Assembly: GCA_965153355.1 (NCBI GenBank)
Contig: OZ231127.1
Span: forward strand, 35,402,001 to 35,466,000
Direction: 5' to 3'
DNA: 64,000 bases
DNA from: Flaccisagitta enflata
Lineage: Eukaryota > Chaetognatha > Sagittoidea > Aphragmophora
Under the pieces are notes generated by a model. The model was not told the origin of the DNA, ran no database searches, and worked only from the letters and a program-made list of their open reading frames with translations. Positions 10,682 to 21,967 of this stretch are shown here, piece after piece; the first letter of the stretch is position 1, and the number at the start of each line of letters is the position of its first letter. A program made the translations under genes and the position numbers.

Positions 10682-11260
10682 CAGCCCTGTGTTATTTTTG
10701 GCTAATGTTGTTCACAGCTTGAAAAGGGCTCTGTTTGGCCGCTCGTTCAAGTGACCCAAAAGACGACGAACATTTAATCTTTACCGGTCCTTGTCGTACG
10801 TGTCGTTTTGTGCGCGCGTTAGAATGTTGATGTACCTCTGACACCATCTTTTGTTTACTGCAACTGATAAAATAATCAAAAATTCCGATGCTCAAGAACT
10901 TTTTCGTATTGTATCATAACACGACCCAACAAGACGTGATCACATCGACACAAAAAAGATCAGCCCCAACACACGCATATAAGCAGGCCTTTTTTTAGAG
11001 CGAGCCCGCGAGCCCGTGGCTCCCTATTTTGCTGCCGGGCTCTCACTTTTTGCCAGCTCTGAGCCCGGCGGGCTCTCTCTGATTTCTAGGACATATTAGA
11101 CTCAAGTGGATTTGATCATTTTTTGTAAAGTTTCAAAAGATCAAACAATTTATTTTCGAGTTAAGAGTTACTATGAGATAAAAAGTAAGAAGGCAAATGC
11201 ATTTCCTCCACGGTCTTTAAATGTGAATAGCAAATAGATAAATGAGCTAGGCATCTTTTT

Positions 11261-11450
11261 AGTCGCATGCTTGGCATATCCACTGAGTTGGTCAGTCCAT
11301 TCATTGGTTAGTCAGTCCATTAATAAATCTTTGCTATTTTGGCGTTTTCCGGATATTTAAGCATCACTGCCTCTGCCGAAATACTTGATTAGCCTTTCCA
11401 CTGCCCCTGTCCATGCGCATGGAATTAAGGTAACCAAGTATCCGGCCTTG
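11261..11450 (+). mobile_element. Family A element nested in the hAT-like element
   Basis: Starts after TTTTT with AGTCGCATGC, has GGTCAGTCCATT-type tract sequence, CTGCCCCTGTCC, and ends GTATCCGGCCTTG followed by TTTTTT. The second half of the 5' palindrome is decayed. Confidence 0.65.
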
Positions 11451-11523
11451 TTTTTTCAAATGCAATGTAAATCTGTCCAATGTTGTTGGTAAAAAAAAGT
11501 TCACATATAGGTAATGATTTTTT

Positions 11524-11664
11524 AGTCGCGGACACACGACTCTAGACCTTGCCGTTTTGGTTGGTTGGTCCGTTTGTCCGAAATATTTTTTGAATCACAA
11601 GCGGTTTTCACATTACTGCCCCTGCTCAACCATCCACCATCGGATTGCAGTGTATCCAGCCTTG
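11524..11664 (+). mobile_element. Second family A element nested in the hAT-like element
   Basis: TTTTTT precedes AGTCGCGGACACACGACT; then GGTTGGTTGGTCCG, CTGCCCCTGCTCAACC, and the end GTGTATCCAGCCTTG followed by TTTTT. Belongs to the GGAC subfamily. It lies about 70 bp from the previous copy in the same orientation. Confidence 0.7.
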
Positions 11665-12204
11665 TTTTTCTTTAATTCCCTTGAATTTCTGAATAGAGAG
11701 ATACAAAAAAGCCATTGTTATATGCTGTATGATATAAGCTCATATGGTAAGAAAATTGACAAAAATAGTTTGTATTGTCGGGCTCGCTGTTTTTCCGTCG
11801 GGCTCTGTAAAATTGGGCGGAGAGAGCCCGACTGGCTCAGTCAAAAAATTCACTAAAAAAAGGCCTGCATATAAGTTTATAACTTCACACCCCACACCCC
11901 ACACCAAAGACACACGCAAAAACAGACAAAATCATACATTTTCACACATTCCCAAACCCTCAAACCCCTCAAACACATACGCAACGAGAAAAAGAGAAAA
12001 GGGTATTGCCCGGGCTTATCGGAAATTAAATCGGTCCCAACGGCATAACTTCGCACGCCAAAAGGAAGTGACAATAAGTGGAGCAGAGGCCAAGAAAGTC
12101 TCTCCTGCAATAAACATCTTTTCGACAAGACAAGTTGAAAGAAGAAAATCTATAAAGCTTAACGGCCTCCTTCACAACTCGTTCCGACTTGTCACTGATT
12201 AACC

Positions 12205-12225
12205 GATGCTCTCTCTGTCTCTCTG

Positions 12226-12262
<37 letters not shown>
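12205..12262. repeat. (CT)n / CTGTCT microsatellite
   Basis: CTGTCTCT units followed by pure CT. Confidence 0.9.
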
Positions 12263-12268
<6 letters not shown>

Positions 12269-12427
12269 TACGCCGGCATATCCACAGTCTTTCCCCATTT
12301 CTTTCATACTATCAGACCATTTCGACAAATGTGATGGAACGGATACACACTGAAACTTTATTAGCCAACTTTTGAGTTGAACTTTAGAGACGCGTCAAAA
12401 GAAATGAAAGGAAGGAAACGAGAAATG

Positions 12428-12714
<287 letters not shown>

Positions 12715-12743
12715 GTCACTTGCCACGGATTGAGGGCTTTATA

Positions 12744-12927
12744 AACATGGCCAACACCTCTCAGTCGCGTGCGGTCGTCAAGATTAAAAGTCAACATGTA
12801 AAATGACTTAGAATGACTTAAAACAGCGTAAAATGGCAAAAAAAGCTAAGCGTGACTGACCAACCGACCGACCGACCAACAGACAGACGGACAGAGCAGG
12901 TCATAGAGTGCACGCGACTAAAAAAAA
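12744..12927 (-). mobile_element. Family A element, CATTTT-repeat subtype
   Basis: Minus-strand 5' end is AGTCGCGTGCACTC with the palindrome partly lost; then GACC/CGGT units, then TTTTAAGTCATT-like short repeats. The inner repeat is CGCACGCGACT, and the end is GAGGTGTTGGCCATG. Same subtype as 27948-28325, where the TCATTTTAAG unit is greatly expanded. Confidence 0.6.
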
Positions 12928-12929
12928 GT

Positions 12930-13425
12930 TGCAAGGATGTTTTATGAGAATAGTAACAAGTTTTGTTTAGATTTGGATATCAAGTTGTTGATATGAAAAG
13001 CAGATGGTTCGTTCGTGTTTCCCCCATTCATCCACAACAGTTTTTGGAAAATATTTCGTAAAGAGACAAAAAGGCACCAAAAAGCCTTTGGGTTTAGCGT
13101 ATAAATGAGGCCGACTTTTTACTCTCTCTCTTTCGCTCGCGCTGGGAATTTACGATGCGTATAAAAACCAAAACAAGAACTGATGAGCTGATAACTTTCG
13201 AGTTATGCTAGGCCTATGTTGGGGGTTCAACAGCAGAAACGGAAGCAAAAACCAGCGCTTCTGCTGACTGTTCGACTTCTGAAGACGCCACTCGCTTTGC
13301 CTGACTTTGCTGAATCATTTTTGTGCTACCTTTTTGTAACATGATACTTTAATTGTCCTTCAAAAAAGCTAAAAAAAAAAACAGTTTTTTTCATGATGTG
13401 TTCTTGGGTCTTGTTGGAGGTAAAA
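12930..13425. other. Gene-free stretch
   Basis: No coding evidence on either strand; mixed AT-rich sequence with no repeat structure that I recognise. Confidence 0.35.
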
Positions 13426-13428
13426 AAG

Positions 13429-13604
13429 ACAAGGCCGGATACACGGCTACCCCAGTTGCGTGCGGGTTGGCAGGGACCGTATTTGAGGTCACTTGATCTT
13501 TTGGGCAGGAGCAGTGAGGCCAAAATCCATAAAAACCCAAAAAAAGTAAAAGACCGACGGACCGACAAAGTGGGGTGTAGAGTCGCGTAGCACGCGACTA
13601 TAAA
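13429..13604 (-). mobile_element. Family A element, about 175 bp
   Basis: Plus-strand ends are ACAAGGCCGGATACACGGC and GTCGCGTAGCACGCGACTA. The inner repeat AGTTGCGTGCGGG lies next to GCAGGGACCG. The CATTTGAGGTCAC block is shared with 2531-2730. Confidence 0.75.
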
Positions 13605-13721
13605 TAAGGATACTCCTTTATATTCTTGTTTCTTTATAGAAGCTATACATTGCCTGGTTTGAAATAAAATCATGAATATACCCTATGAAGAGTACGTCGA
13701 AAGTGCAAAAAAAAAAAAAAA

Positions 13722-14036
13722 ATGAACTTTGCCTGGCAAAAAGGTTTTTCCTTAGCAAAAATGCTTTCAAATGAGCCATTGCGCAATCTTAACATCAATC
13801 AGGAACCATCTTTATGAAAGAGATAAAATTGCATAATAAAGATATAGATTCCAATAATGATTCAATGCAAACTGTATGAAAGAGATAAAATTGCATAATA
13901 AAGATATAGATTCCAATAATGATTCAATGCAAACTTTAACCTCATCCTAAAGATTTTTTCCTATTGATTTGAAAGTCGCACAATGGCTCATTTGCAAAAT
14001 AGATACACTTTTGCCAGGCGAAGGATAACTTTGGCC
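13722..14036. mobile_element. Inverted-repeat MITE with an internal 62-bp tandem duplication
   Basis: Arms GCCTGGCAAAA...AATGAGCCATTGCGC (left, about 13728) and GCACAATGGCTCATTTGC...TTTTGCCAGGC (right, about 13978) are inverted copies. Inside, a 62-bp block starting at 13813 (tatgaaagagataaaattgc) is repeated in tandem at 13875 with almost no change. No coding capacity; ends approximate. Confidence 0.6.
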
Positions 14037-14312
14037 TTTCTATGCACTCTGACAAATAAAATGTAGAGGTTGCTTTTCAGCCATTCAGCAAAGCCAGGCT
14101 AAGCGCGCGGCGTACCACGTAAGCTTCCTCGTTTCGGGCTTTTCGGCTTTTGGTGATCTATTATAACTCCGCGAACCCCAAAAATGAGAAAGTTGCCCTT
14201 TTGAACACCCATATTTTGTGCCGAAAGAGATTCTGTAACAAAAAGCCGAGGAGAAGATATGAGGCTGAGGGTTTCTCTGCTCATCTATCTTTTTCGGCTT
14301 TCTCTCGCTCTT

Positions 14313-14319
<7 letters not shown>

Positions 14320-14361
<42 letters not shown>
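14320..14361. repeat. (CT)n microsatellite
   Basis: About 40 bp of uninterrupted CT. Confidence 0.9.
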
Positions 14362-14363
<2 letters not shown>

Positions 14364-14511
14364 TGCCTTTGTTTCGTTTTCATCTTTTCCGGCTTATTGA
14401 TATGGTTATCCTCCTTGCTTTTTCTTTCTTTGTTTTTCTTATCCTTTTTTTCAATTATTGTTTCACCCTTTGGTTATCTCTTTATTGTGATCCTTTCTTT
14501 CTATCTTCCTC

Positions 14512-14512
<1 letters not shown>

Positions 14513-14599
<87 letters not shown>

Positions 14600-14606
14600 T
14601 TTCTTT
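14513..14606. repeat. (CTTT)n microsatellite
   Basis: About 90 bp of CTTT units. A related (TTTC)n tract precedes the second copy of the adjoining tandem duplication. Confidence 0.95.
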
Positions 14607-14625
14607 CTTCCATGGTTTCATTTTT

Positions 14626-14738
14626 AGGTGCGACAAAGCACCTCTATAACTGGCTGTGTCCGTTGGTTGGTTGGTCGGTCGGGTAACGCATTCGTTCGAC
14701 AAACCGCAGGTTGCACCTTATTGGCCTACTTGGCCTTG
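14626..14738 (+). mobile_element. Family B element (AGGTGC variant of family A), copy 1
   Basis: Starts after TTTTT with AGGTGCGACAAAGCACCT, then CTATAACTGGCTGTGTCCG and GGTTGGTTGGTCGG. It carries the inner repeat GCACCTTATT, the hairpin GGCC-TACTT-GGCC, and TTG followed by TT. The inner GCACCT matches the reverse complement of its own AGGTGC start, as in the GTCGC subfamilies. Confidence 0.75.
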
Positions 14739-14948
14739 TTTAAATCATTCCTTTTGTTTCTTCCGTTTATTAGTCACTTGCTGAAGCGACTCCATCCGTC
14801 CAAAGGTCTATAACGTGAAAATTTGGGTGACTCAAAATTGGTTGAAATAGTCTGTCCAGTCGCACAACTGACCCTGCCCACCCGCATTACTACCCCTGCC
14901 AACCAAAAGCGATTACCGATTGGTTCGGTAACTATCCTTTTTACTCTG

Positions 14949-15022
14949 TGTGTTTGTTTGTTTGTTTTTTGTTTGTTTGTTTGTTTGTTTGTTCGTTTGT
15001 TAGTTTGTTTGTTTGTTTGTTT
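14949..15022. repeat. (TTTG)n microsatellite
   Basis: TTTG units with TTCG and TTAG interruptions. The same tract, expanded, follows the D element at 15986. Confidence 0.9.
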
Positions 15023-15075
15023 TCTTCTTTATTACTTTCTCCCTTATCTTCCTTAAATTCTTCTTTCTCTCCTCT

Positions 15076-15076
<1 letters not shown>

Positions 15077-15119
<43 letters not shown>
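15077..15119. repeat. (TTTC)n microsatellite
   Basis: About 43 bp of TTTC at the duplication junction. Confidence 0.9.
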
Positions 15120-15123
<4 letters not shown>

Positions 15124-15135
15124 GGTTTCACTTTT

Positions 15136-15248
15136 AGGTGCGACAAAGCACCTCTATAACTGGCTGTGTCCGTTGGTCGGTTGGTCAGTCGGGTAACGCA
15201 TTCGTTCGACGAACCGCAGGTTGCACCTTATTGGCCTACTTGGCCTTG
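15136..15248 (+). mobile_element. Family B element, copy 2 (by tandem duplication)
   Basis: Same 113-bp structure as the copy at 14626, preceded by CACTTTT rather than CATTTTT. It arose by the 510-bp duplication, not by an independent insertion. Confidence 0.75.
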
Positions 15249-15452
15249 TTTAAATCATTCCTTTTGTTTCTTCCGTTTATTAGTCACTTGCTGAAGCGAC
15301 TCTATCCGTCCAAAGGTCTATAACATGAAAATTTGGGTGACTCATAATTGGCTGAAATAGTCTGTCCAGTCGCACAACTGACCCTGCCCACCCGCATTAC
15401 TACCCCTGCCAACCAAAAGCGATTACCAATTGGTTCGGTAACTATCCTTTTT

Positions 15453-15971
15453 GGGCAGCGGCCCCAAAGGGCCGATGTCCTGTAGGACACAGGGGTGAAT
15501 TTCCATACGTCCGTCCGTACGTCCGTACGTACGTCCCCCCCCCTCCAAAGCTTCTCAAGCCTTTCAGGCCTCAAATCCAGCCTCTCAGGCCTCAAATCTG
15601 GCGTCTAAGGCCTCAAATCTGGCCTCTCAAGCCTCAAATCCAGCCTCTCAGACCTCAAATCCAGCCTCTCAGGCCTCAAATCCAGCCTCTCAAGCCTCAA
15701 AACCAGCCTCTCAGGCCTCAAATCCAGCCTCTTGCGCCTCAAATCCAGCCTCCTGGACCCCAAATCCAGCCTCTCAGGCCAAAATTCCCAATGAATATCA
15801 CGGAAAATTACCCCAAATATGCCCTCTCAGGACGTATGGAAATTCACCCCTGTGTCCTACAGGACATCGGCCCTTTGGGGCCGCTGCCCTGATCTTACTC
15901 CACTTCTTCAGCTAATCACTCCAAGCAGGGCATCGGGTACCGCTGACCATGTGCGATCCTTGGATGACTTG
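15453..15971 (+). mobile_element. Family D element with empty-site control
   Basis: Five T residues precede GGGCAGCGGCCCCAAAGG, an arm of about 90 bp with the GTCCTGTAGGACACAGGGG core and CGTACGTACGT units, then a C-run. About 13 monomers of GCCTCTCAGGCCTCAAATCC follow, then the inverted arm (about 15830-15889). The tail has GGCATCGGGTACCGCTGACC, the short inverted repeat ATCC-TT-GGAT, and GACTTG before TTACTC. The sister copy of the tandem duplication lacks exactly this 519-bp segment, so arms, minisatellite and tail moved as one unit into a T-run. No coding capacity. Confidence 0.9.
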
Positions 15972-15985
15972 TTACTCTGTGTGTT

Positions 15986-16095
15986 TATTTGTTTGTTTGT
16001 TTGTTTGTTTGTTTGTTTGTTTGTTTGTTTGTTTGTTTGTTTGTTTGTTTGTTTGTTTGTTTGTTTGTTCGTTTGTTGGTTTGTTTGTTTGTTTC
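15986..16095. repeat. (GTTT)n microsatellite, expanded
   Basis: About 110 bp of GTTT units, versus about 70 bp in the uninterrupted sister copy. Confidence 0.95.
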
Positions 16096-16523
16096 CTTCT
16101 TTATTACTTTCTTCCTTATCTTCCTTAAATTCTTCTTTCTCTCCTCTTCACATTTGTTCGTCCGTGCCTTCTTCCATGTACGTTGGTCCTTCCCTCTCGA
16201 TATCATGGATCAACCTTTCCATGCTATTCTACTTCCTACCCATTTCAGCCCGGTGACTGGCTGCCTCCCTACCACACAATGTGCCTCATATCCGGCTTTG
16301 TATTACATTAAATATCGAGCGGAAGTGAACAAATGAGAAAGAGTGTGACGATACGAAGTGGGAAAAGGGTGGGTTGAGGATAAAGCAAGCAAAATACAGG
16401 ACGTGGAATATCAGGACAAAGGCGAGGAAGCGAGTCAGTCGATGCGGCAAGCCTTTTTGTTTAATTCTCGCTGTAGAAAGTAGACGATAATGGATACGGA
16501 AGATGAGAAGCAAAGACAAAGAC

Positions 16524-17510
<987 letters not shown>

Positions 17511-17518
17511 CCCATCTA

Positions 17519-17731
17519 AGTTGCGGACACGCAACTCTATAAGAGGCTTTGTCCGTCCGTCAGTCTGTCCGTCGGTTTGTCCGTCCGTCCGTTTGACCAT
17601 GCATGGTGATCTCGTCGAAATGTGGAAAAAATGGGCGCTTTGGACTCTTTTTTGTATGTTTGTGTATCGAGAGGGGTTGGGGGTGTGAATGCACCCCCGC
17701 CCGCAACAATATTGTGACCCCGCATTGCTTG
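17519..17731 (+). mobile_element. Family A element, ATTRCTTG-ended subtype
   Basis: Starts AGTTGCGGACACGCAACT, then GAGGCTTTGTCCGTCCG and repeated CCGTC units. Ends with CCGCATTGCTTG before TTTT in place of GGCCTTG. The inner repeat is CCCGCCCGCAAC. The same subtype occurs at 49618-49795, which shares CTCGGTCAAT/GGTGATCTCG-like and ACCCCG sequence. Confidence 0.6.
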
Positions 17732-17861
17732 TTTTCCACTGTCTCGGCCTTAACACTTCAAAGTTGATAAGAATATATAACAACTTTTTATTATCTGGAA
17801 GACACTGAACGACCTGGCCAAGGGTTCTGCAGATATTTGCTGCATATTTTGTTTTGTTTTT

Positions 17862-18074
17862 AGTCGCGTGCATGCGACTCTATGACCCACTCTGTCCGTC
17901 TGTCAGTCGGTCAGTCGGTCGGTCCGTCCGTCGGTCACGCTAAGCTTTTTTCAGCGTTTTTGGGCTTTTTTTCGCTTGACTGCTCCTGCTTTTAGTTGTT
18001 TTGTCTTTTGGTCAGTAGGTCTTTTAGTCTTTTAGTCTTCAAGACCGCACGCGACTTGTAACGCGTTGGCCTTG
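17862..18074 (+). mobile_element. Family A element, about 213 bp
   Basis: TTTTT precedes AGTCGCGTGCATGCGACT; then CGGTCAGTCGGTCGG and TTTTTAGTCTTT repeats. The inner repeat is CCGCACGCGACT; the end AACGCGTTGGCCTTG is followed by TTTTT. Copy of the TCATTTT/AAGTC subtype with an AACGCGTT palindrome before the end. Confidence 0.75.
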
Positions 18075-18131
18075 TTTTTAATCCATTTGATCCCCTAATT
18101 CTAATATCTATCCAATTTTTCAACGATTTTT

Positions 18132-18292
18132 AGCCACGTGCATACGACTCTAACATCCTATCAGTCAGTCGGTCGATCCTTTAGTCTATCTGTTTGTCGG
18201 TAACACTTTGCTTTTTCGGCGTTTACCCTCCACCCCTGCCCAAATTCATGGTTTGATCACTGCCCCTGCCAACCTGCACGCGACTTTGTTAC
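18132..18292 (+). mobile_element. Family A element, decayed
   Basis: TTTTT precedes AGCCACGTGCATACGACT; then CAGTCAGTCGGTCG, CTGCCCCTGCC and CCTGCACGCGACT. The terminal GGCCTTG hairpin cannot be recognised. Confidence 0.5.
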
Positions 18293-18299
18293 CCATGAA

Positions 18300-19100
18300 A
18301 TAGCACCATGACAGCGTGGGCACTTCGTAGGGGCATTGTTTAGCAGGAAAAAAAACACCTGATTTTAAACGAATATGTAAAGAACAAACTCGGAAACCGA
18401 TGGACCAACTAACGGCAGACTAACATATCCGAGTATAAGGTATCGGTCGCGTGCATGTGACACAAAAAGCAGTGCGCCTTCCTCGGCTGTATTCTCTCCT
18501 CATCCCCGTTTTTCCTTCCGTTTGGTTGGAAACATAGCTCCTTATTTCTCCTTCTGTCGCTTTTCCATCGTTGCGCATTATTTCCCAGGCATAATTTCCA
18601 CCGCATCTCTTTTTTTCCGTCCCATTTTCCTTTGGCTTTCTGCCTTCTTTTTCCTTCTTATTTCTTCTTAGTTCATCCCTTTATGACTCCCGTCAACATC
18701 GGTCTCTGAGGTTCCTATGTCCCCTTGAATTCTGTGTGTGGTTGGACAAATTTGGTGATGCTCAACGTCCACGTTGTGTAAGAGTACAATGGAATTAGGT
18801 TTTGCATTGATCATCTTTTATTCAACTGATTCATTCTTATGGTTTGACTTTTTCTTTGGCGTTTCTAGGTAAGCAGTTTCATGTTGATAAAATGCAGCTT
18901 TAGAATATTCTTTGAGGTTGTGCCTATGGAGACAATTTTGGATGATTACCTTTCTTTAGGGTAGTGAAGACTACCCAAAATCATGATTTTTTTCCCCTGT
19001 TTAATGTCTACCGTCATTTTTTCCAGTCCGTTTGATTTGTCTGCGTTAACGCTTTGTGTTTCTTCTCTTTACTCTCCTCTTGAATGGTCGTTGCTCTGAA
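18300..19100. other. Gene-free stretch
   Basis: No domain-bearing frame. Pyrimidine-rich around 18600-18720 and AT-rich after 18780. Nothing else seen. Confidence 0.35.
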
Positions 19101-19108
19101 TCACGTTA

Positions 19109-19696
19109 CAGGGTGAGCAAAAAATTTCGTACTCGTCATCAAATCCAAAGAGAAGACACCTAGAACTGAAAATATTCTCTCAAACTAATGTTCAAAGTTG
19201 AAAATAAGGTTATTCTTTAATCATTTTATTCTAGATGAGATAAAAGGAGGTTTGGGAGACAGCAGAATGCATTTTTAAAGAAACAGGGGCAAAAGTAGAA
19301 GGTTACAACGAATTTTTGTTCTTTGATCGATTCTTTATCTCTTGTCCAGATTTGATTGATACATCATTTTGTATTGACTTAACCCCCCCCTAATTGACCA
19401 TACCAACTCCCCTTGATAAATTTCTCCTCAAACAGTCCATGTAAGGGCCAAGAAGTTGCCAAAACCCTTTCTTTGAATGAACACAGAACTGCGAATAAAA
19501 CTATGTCAAAATCTGATATTTTGATTTTCCTTAGGTACATCTCATAGCCATGTATGGAAACTAAACCAGCTGTTCTTGATTTCTACCTTTAGTATGACCA
19601 ACTGAGATACTCTGATTCAAATTTTAGCTCATAACTCCTATCATAACTATGATTTTCAAGCAATAGACCGAGTACGAAATCTTATGCTCACTCTAT
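19109..19696. mobile_element. Mariner-like MITE, about 590 bp
   Basis: Inverted ends CAGGGTGAGCAAAAAATTTC and GAAATCTTATGCTCACTCT (with the matching inner CGTACTCG/CGAGTACG), next to TA. Length and CAGGGTG start match the copies at 44925 and 40818. No transposase is present; the assignment to Tc1/mariner rests on TA and the terminal motif. Confidence 0.65.
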
Positions 19697-19854
19697 TAAT
19701 TTAACCATTTTTGAATCTCCGTCACACCACAGAAACATTTCTGAAATATTCATGTTAATTGAAGGGACCATAGTTATACAACTTCAATGAGGATAACAAA
19801 TATATAAGAACCCATGAATGAACAACTATGGAACACAAAATGAGCTTTGTTTTA

Positions 19855-19972
19855 AGATGCGTTATCGCATCTCTAAAAGAGGGTCTGTCCGTCCACCCAT
19901 CCGTCTGTCTGTATGTCCGTCTATTCGACCGTAGGTCCATCTCTCCGTAACGCCTCTTAGAAAATGGGCTTG
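19855..19972 (+). mobile_element. Family C element (AGATGC variant of family A)
   Basis: Follows TTTTA and starts with the palindrome AGATGCGTTATCGCATCT, then GAGGGTCTGTCCGTCC and CCGTCTGTCTG units. The inner repeat is GTAACGCCTCTT and the end GGGCTTG is followed by TTTTTT. The inner TAACGCCTCT mirrors its own AGATGCGTTA start with one mismatch, a different sequence from A and B but the same arrangement. Confidence 0.7.
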
Positions 19973-19979
19973 TTTTTTA

Positions 19980-20810
19980 TAGATAGAAAGTAAATCTTAA
20001 TTAAGACTATCAATCTATGAGCCTTTTAATGGGCGCTTCAAATCTAATCCAATCAGAAATTTATAAATATTCCTTTAGGGGTATCAAAGTTTTAAAACAT
20101 GGTTACCTTTGATTCCAATAATATGACTACCATGTTCTTCCTGGTCTTATTGTTCCCGTTTCACATTCACCAGGTTCTCCTTTGACATCTCCAATGGCAG
20201 CCTTTATTCCTTTCCTCCAGAGACTAGATCCGGTGAGCGTTTTTTAGTTGCATACAACTTAACAAGCGACTCAAAAAGTCTCCTTTTCACCTAATCGGTC
20301 TGTCCATGAAACTTTGTTGTTTCATACTAATTATTCCTTCTTTTGTCGTTCTTGTTTGTCCTTCTTTTCGTTTGTCCGTCCATTGCATTGGTTGGTAATG
20401 TTGTAGTATTATAGACATCTATGTTTTTGTTTTGATTATTTCTATTTTTGTTTTTAATCTTTTTTTTATTTTGCCCCTATCAACGCATGCTAATGATAGG
20501 TTGACTTAGTGTGATTTATCCCTCACCTCCAAAAAACCGTGATTTTTTTTCTTTTTTGTCCTTGTTATCTGTCTTTTCATGTATTTTCTTAATGCGCAAA
20601 TTAAAAGCACGCTGACTACTGTGCATGAGCCTTGTTGTTCCATCCAAACCGCGATGTCTCTTTAATTCTTTACCACTTTTCTGACTTGGCTTTGGGTTTT
20701 TTTTCAGTCAGTTTCTTCTAAGATGTTCTTCTTTTAAACCTCTTTTTCTTCCCTCCGTGTTCCATTTTGGGTCCCTCCTTTTCACTTCCATCTTCTTTCT
20801 CTCTTGCTTT
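19980..20810. other. Gene-free stretch
   Basis: No coding evidence. A very decayed family A-like fragment may start near 20244 (TTTTTAGTTGCATACAACT) and show GGTCTGTCC downstream, but I could not define its 3' end. Confidence 0.35.
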
Positions 20811-20818
20811 CATTTTTT

Positions 20819-21293
20819 GGGCAGTGGCCTCGAAGGGGACAAAATCCTGTAGAACACAGGGGGACTTTCGTTTGTCCACCTGTCCATTTGTTTGTTTGTT
20901 TTTCCGTCCCCCCCCCCCCGCCATCCAGCCTCTCAGGCCTCAAATCTGGCCTGTCAGGCCTCAAAGCTGGCCTCTTAAGCCTCAAATCCAGTATCTCCGG
21001 CCTCAATTTGGATCTCTCAGGCCTCAAATTAAGCCTCCCAGGCCTCAAACTCTGCCTCTCAGGCTTCAAATCAGTCCTGGCTTTCCAAGCCTTAGGAAAG
21101 CCTTCAGGTTCTTGAAGGCCTTCAATCAGCCCTCTATACCATCTCATCAACGGTTTCGGGCAGGACAAACGAAAATCCCCCTGTGTTCTACAGGACTTTG
21201 TCCCCTTTGGGTCCGCTGCTCACTCGCTCAAGTTTGCAACCATGCAAAGCAGGGCAACGGGCATCACTGACCACATATTGCCCTTGGGCGACT
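20819..21293 (+). mobile_element. Family D element
   Basis: TTTTTT precedes GGGCAGTGGCCTCGAAGGGG; the arm core is TCCTGTAGAACACAGGGGG, followed by a C-run. About 9 monomers of GCCTCTCAGGCCTCAAAT follow, then the inverted arm ending GTCCGCTGC at 21219. The tail is AGGGCAACGGGCATCACTGA, then TTGCCCTTGGGCGACTGG. The tail contains the inverted repeat GCCC-TT-GGGC, and AGGGCAA also pairs with TTGCCCT. Confidence 0.85.
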
Positions 21294-21297
21294 GGGT

Positions 21298-21600
21298 TTG
21301 TTTTCTCTCTTCTTGCTTTCCTTTTTATTCTTTCTCTTTTTCTCTTTCTTTCTTTTCTTTCTTTCTCTTTTCTTTCTTTCTTCTTTCTTTATTCTTTTCT
21401 TTCTTTCTTCTTTTCTTTCTTCTTTCTTTCTTTTCTTTTCTTTTTTTCTTTTCTTTTTTTTTCTTTTTTTTTTCTTTTCTTTTTTTTTCTTTTCTCTTCT
21501 TTCATTTTCTTTTTTTACTCTCTTTTCTTTTTTCTCCCTTTCTTTCCTTTTCTTTTCTTTTCTTTTTTCTTCTTTTCCTTTCTTTCTTTCACTCATCTTT
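21298..21600. repeat. Pyrimidine-rich (TTTCT)-type low-complexity tract
   Basis: Degenerate T/C tract beginning directly after the D tail; the Phe/Ser-rich frames across it are artefacts. Confidence 0.8.
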
Positions 21601-21741
21601 TTATTCTTTCTTGCTTCTTTTTCGAAACTTCCTCCAACGGAAAAAAAAGGACTCTCCCTCATTCCCTCCAGATACCAAAAACGCGACGCAAAGCTGGGGA
21701 AGAAATAGATTTCTTTTTCTATTTTGAATAGAATTTTATAG

Positions 21742-21744
<3 letters not shown>

Positions 21745-21814
<70 letters not shown>

Positions 21815-21918
21815 AGACAGACAGAGACAGACAGCGACTAACGCAGAGACGGAGAGAGGCAGAGACAGAGAGTTGGGTTTCTAGAGGGAGATTTTCTTAA
21901 AGGGGAAGGAATCGACAG

Positions 21919-21963
<45 letters not shown>
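21745..21963. repeat. (GA)n and (CT)n in inverted arrangement
   Basis: About 70 bp of GA (21745-21815) and about 45 bp of CT (21919-21963), separated by about 100 bp rich in GACAGA. They could pair as a large hairpin. They could equally be two independent tracts. Confidence 0.85.

Positions 21964-21964
<1 letters not shown>

Positions 21965-21967
<3 letters not shown>

Larger units (their letters stand above)
10984..11867. mobile_element. hAT-like non-autonomous transposon with perfect 8-bp target duplication
   Basis: Terminal inverted repeats CAGGCCTTTTTTTAG and CTAAAAAAAGGCCTG are flanked on both sides by CATATAAG (10976-10983 and 11868-11875), a perfect 8-bp target-site duplication. The CAGG start and 8-bp duplication are hallmarks of hAT elements. 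The interior has inverted GAGCCCG/CGGGCTC-rich blocks next to each end and no transposase. Two family A elements (11261-11450 and 11524-11664) are inserted in the middle, so the original element was about 550 bp. Confidence 0.8.
14604..15453. repeat. 510-bp tandem segmental duplication
   Basis: The segment from CCATGGTTTCA at 14610 to the CTCTCCTCTTC near 15072 recurs 510 bp later from 15120, with only scattered substitutions (for example the TTCGACAAACCG/TTCGACGAACCG pair). Each unit holds a family B element, a shared CTGCCCACCCGCATTACTAC block and ATCCTTTTT. Unit 1 continues straight into ACTCTGTGTG; unit 2 is interrupted at exactly that point by a family D element and resumes at 15972. Confidence 0.85.

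Noticed and set aside
15540-15830. CRISPR-like array in D elements
   Set aside because: Monomers are contiguous with no unique spacers, the genome is eukaryotic, and no cas genes are present. It is a minisatellite.
20819-21270. Frames of about 100-170 residues across D minisatellites
   Set aside because: Periodic 7-residue translations of the 21-bp monomer (such as SQASN repeats); period divisible by three keeps frames open by chance.
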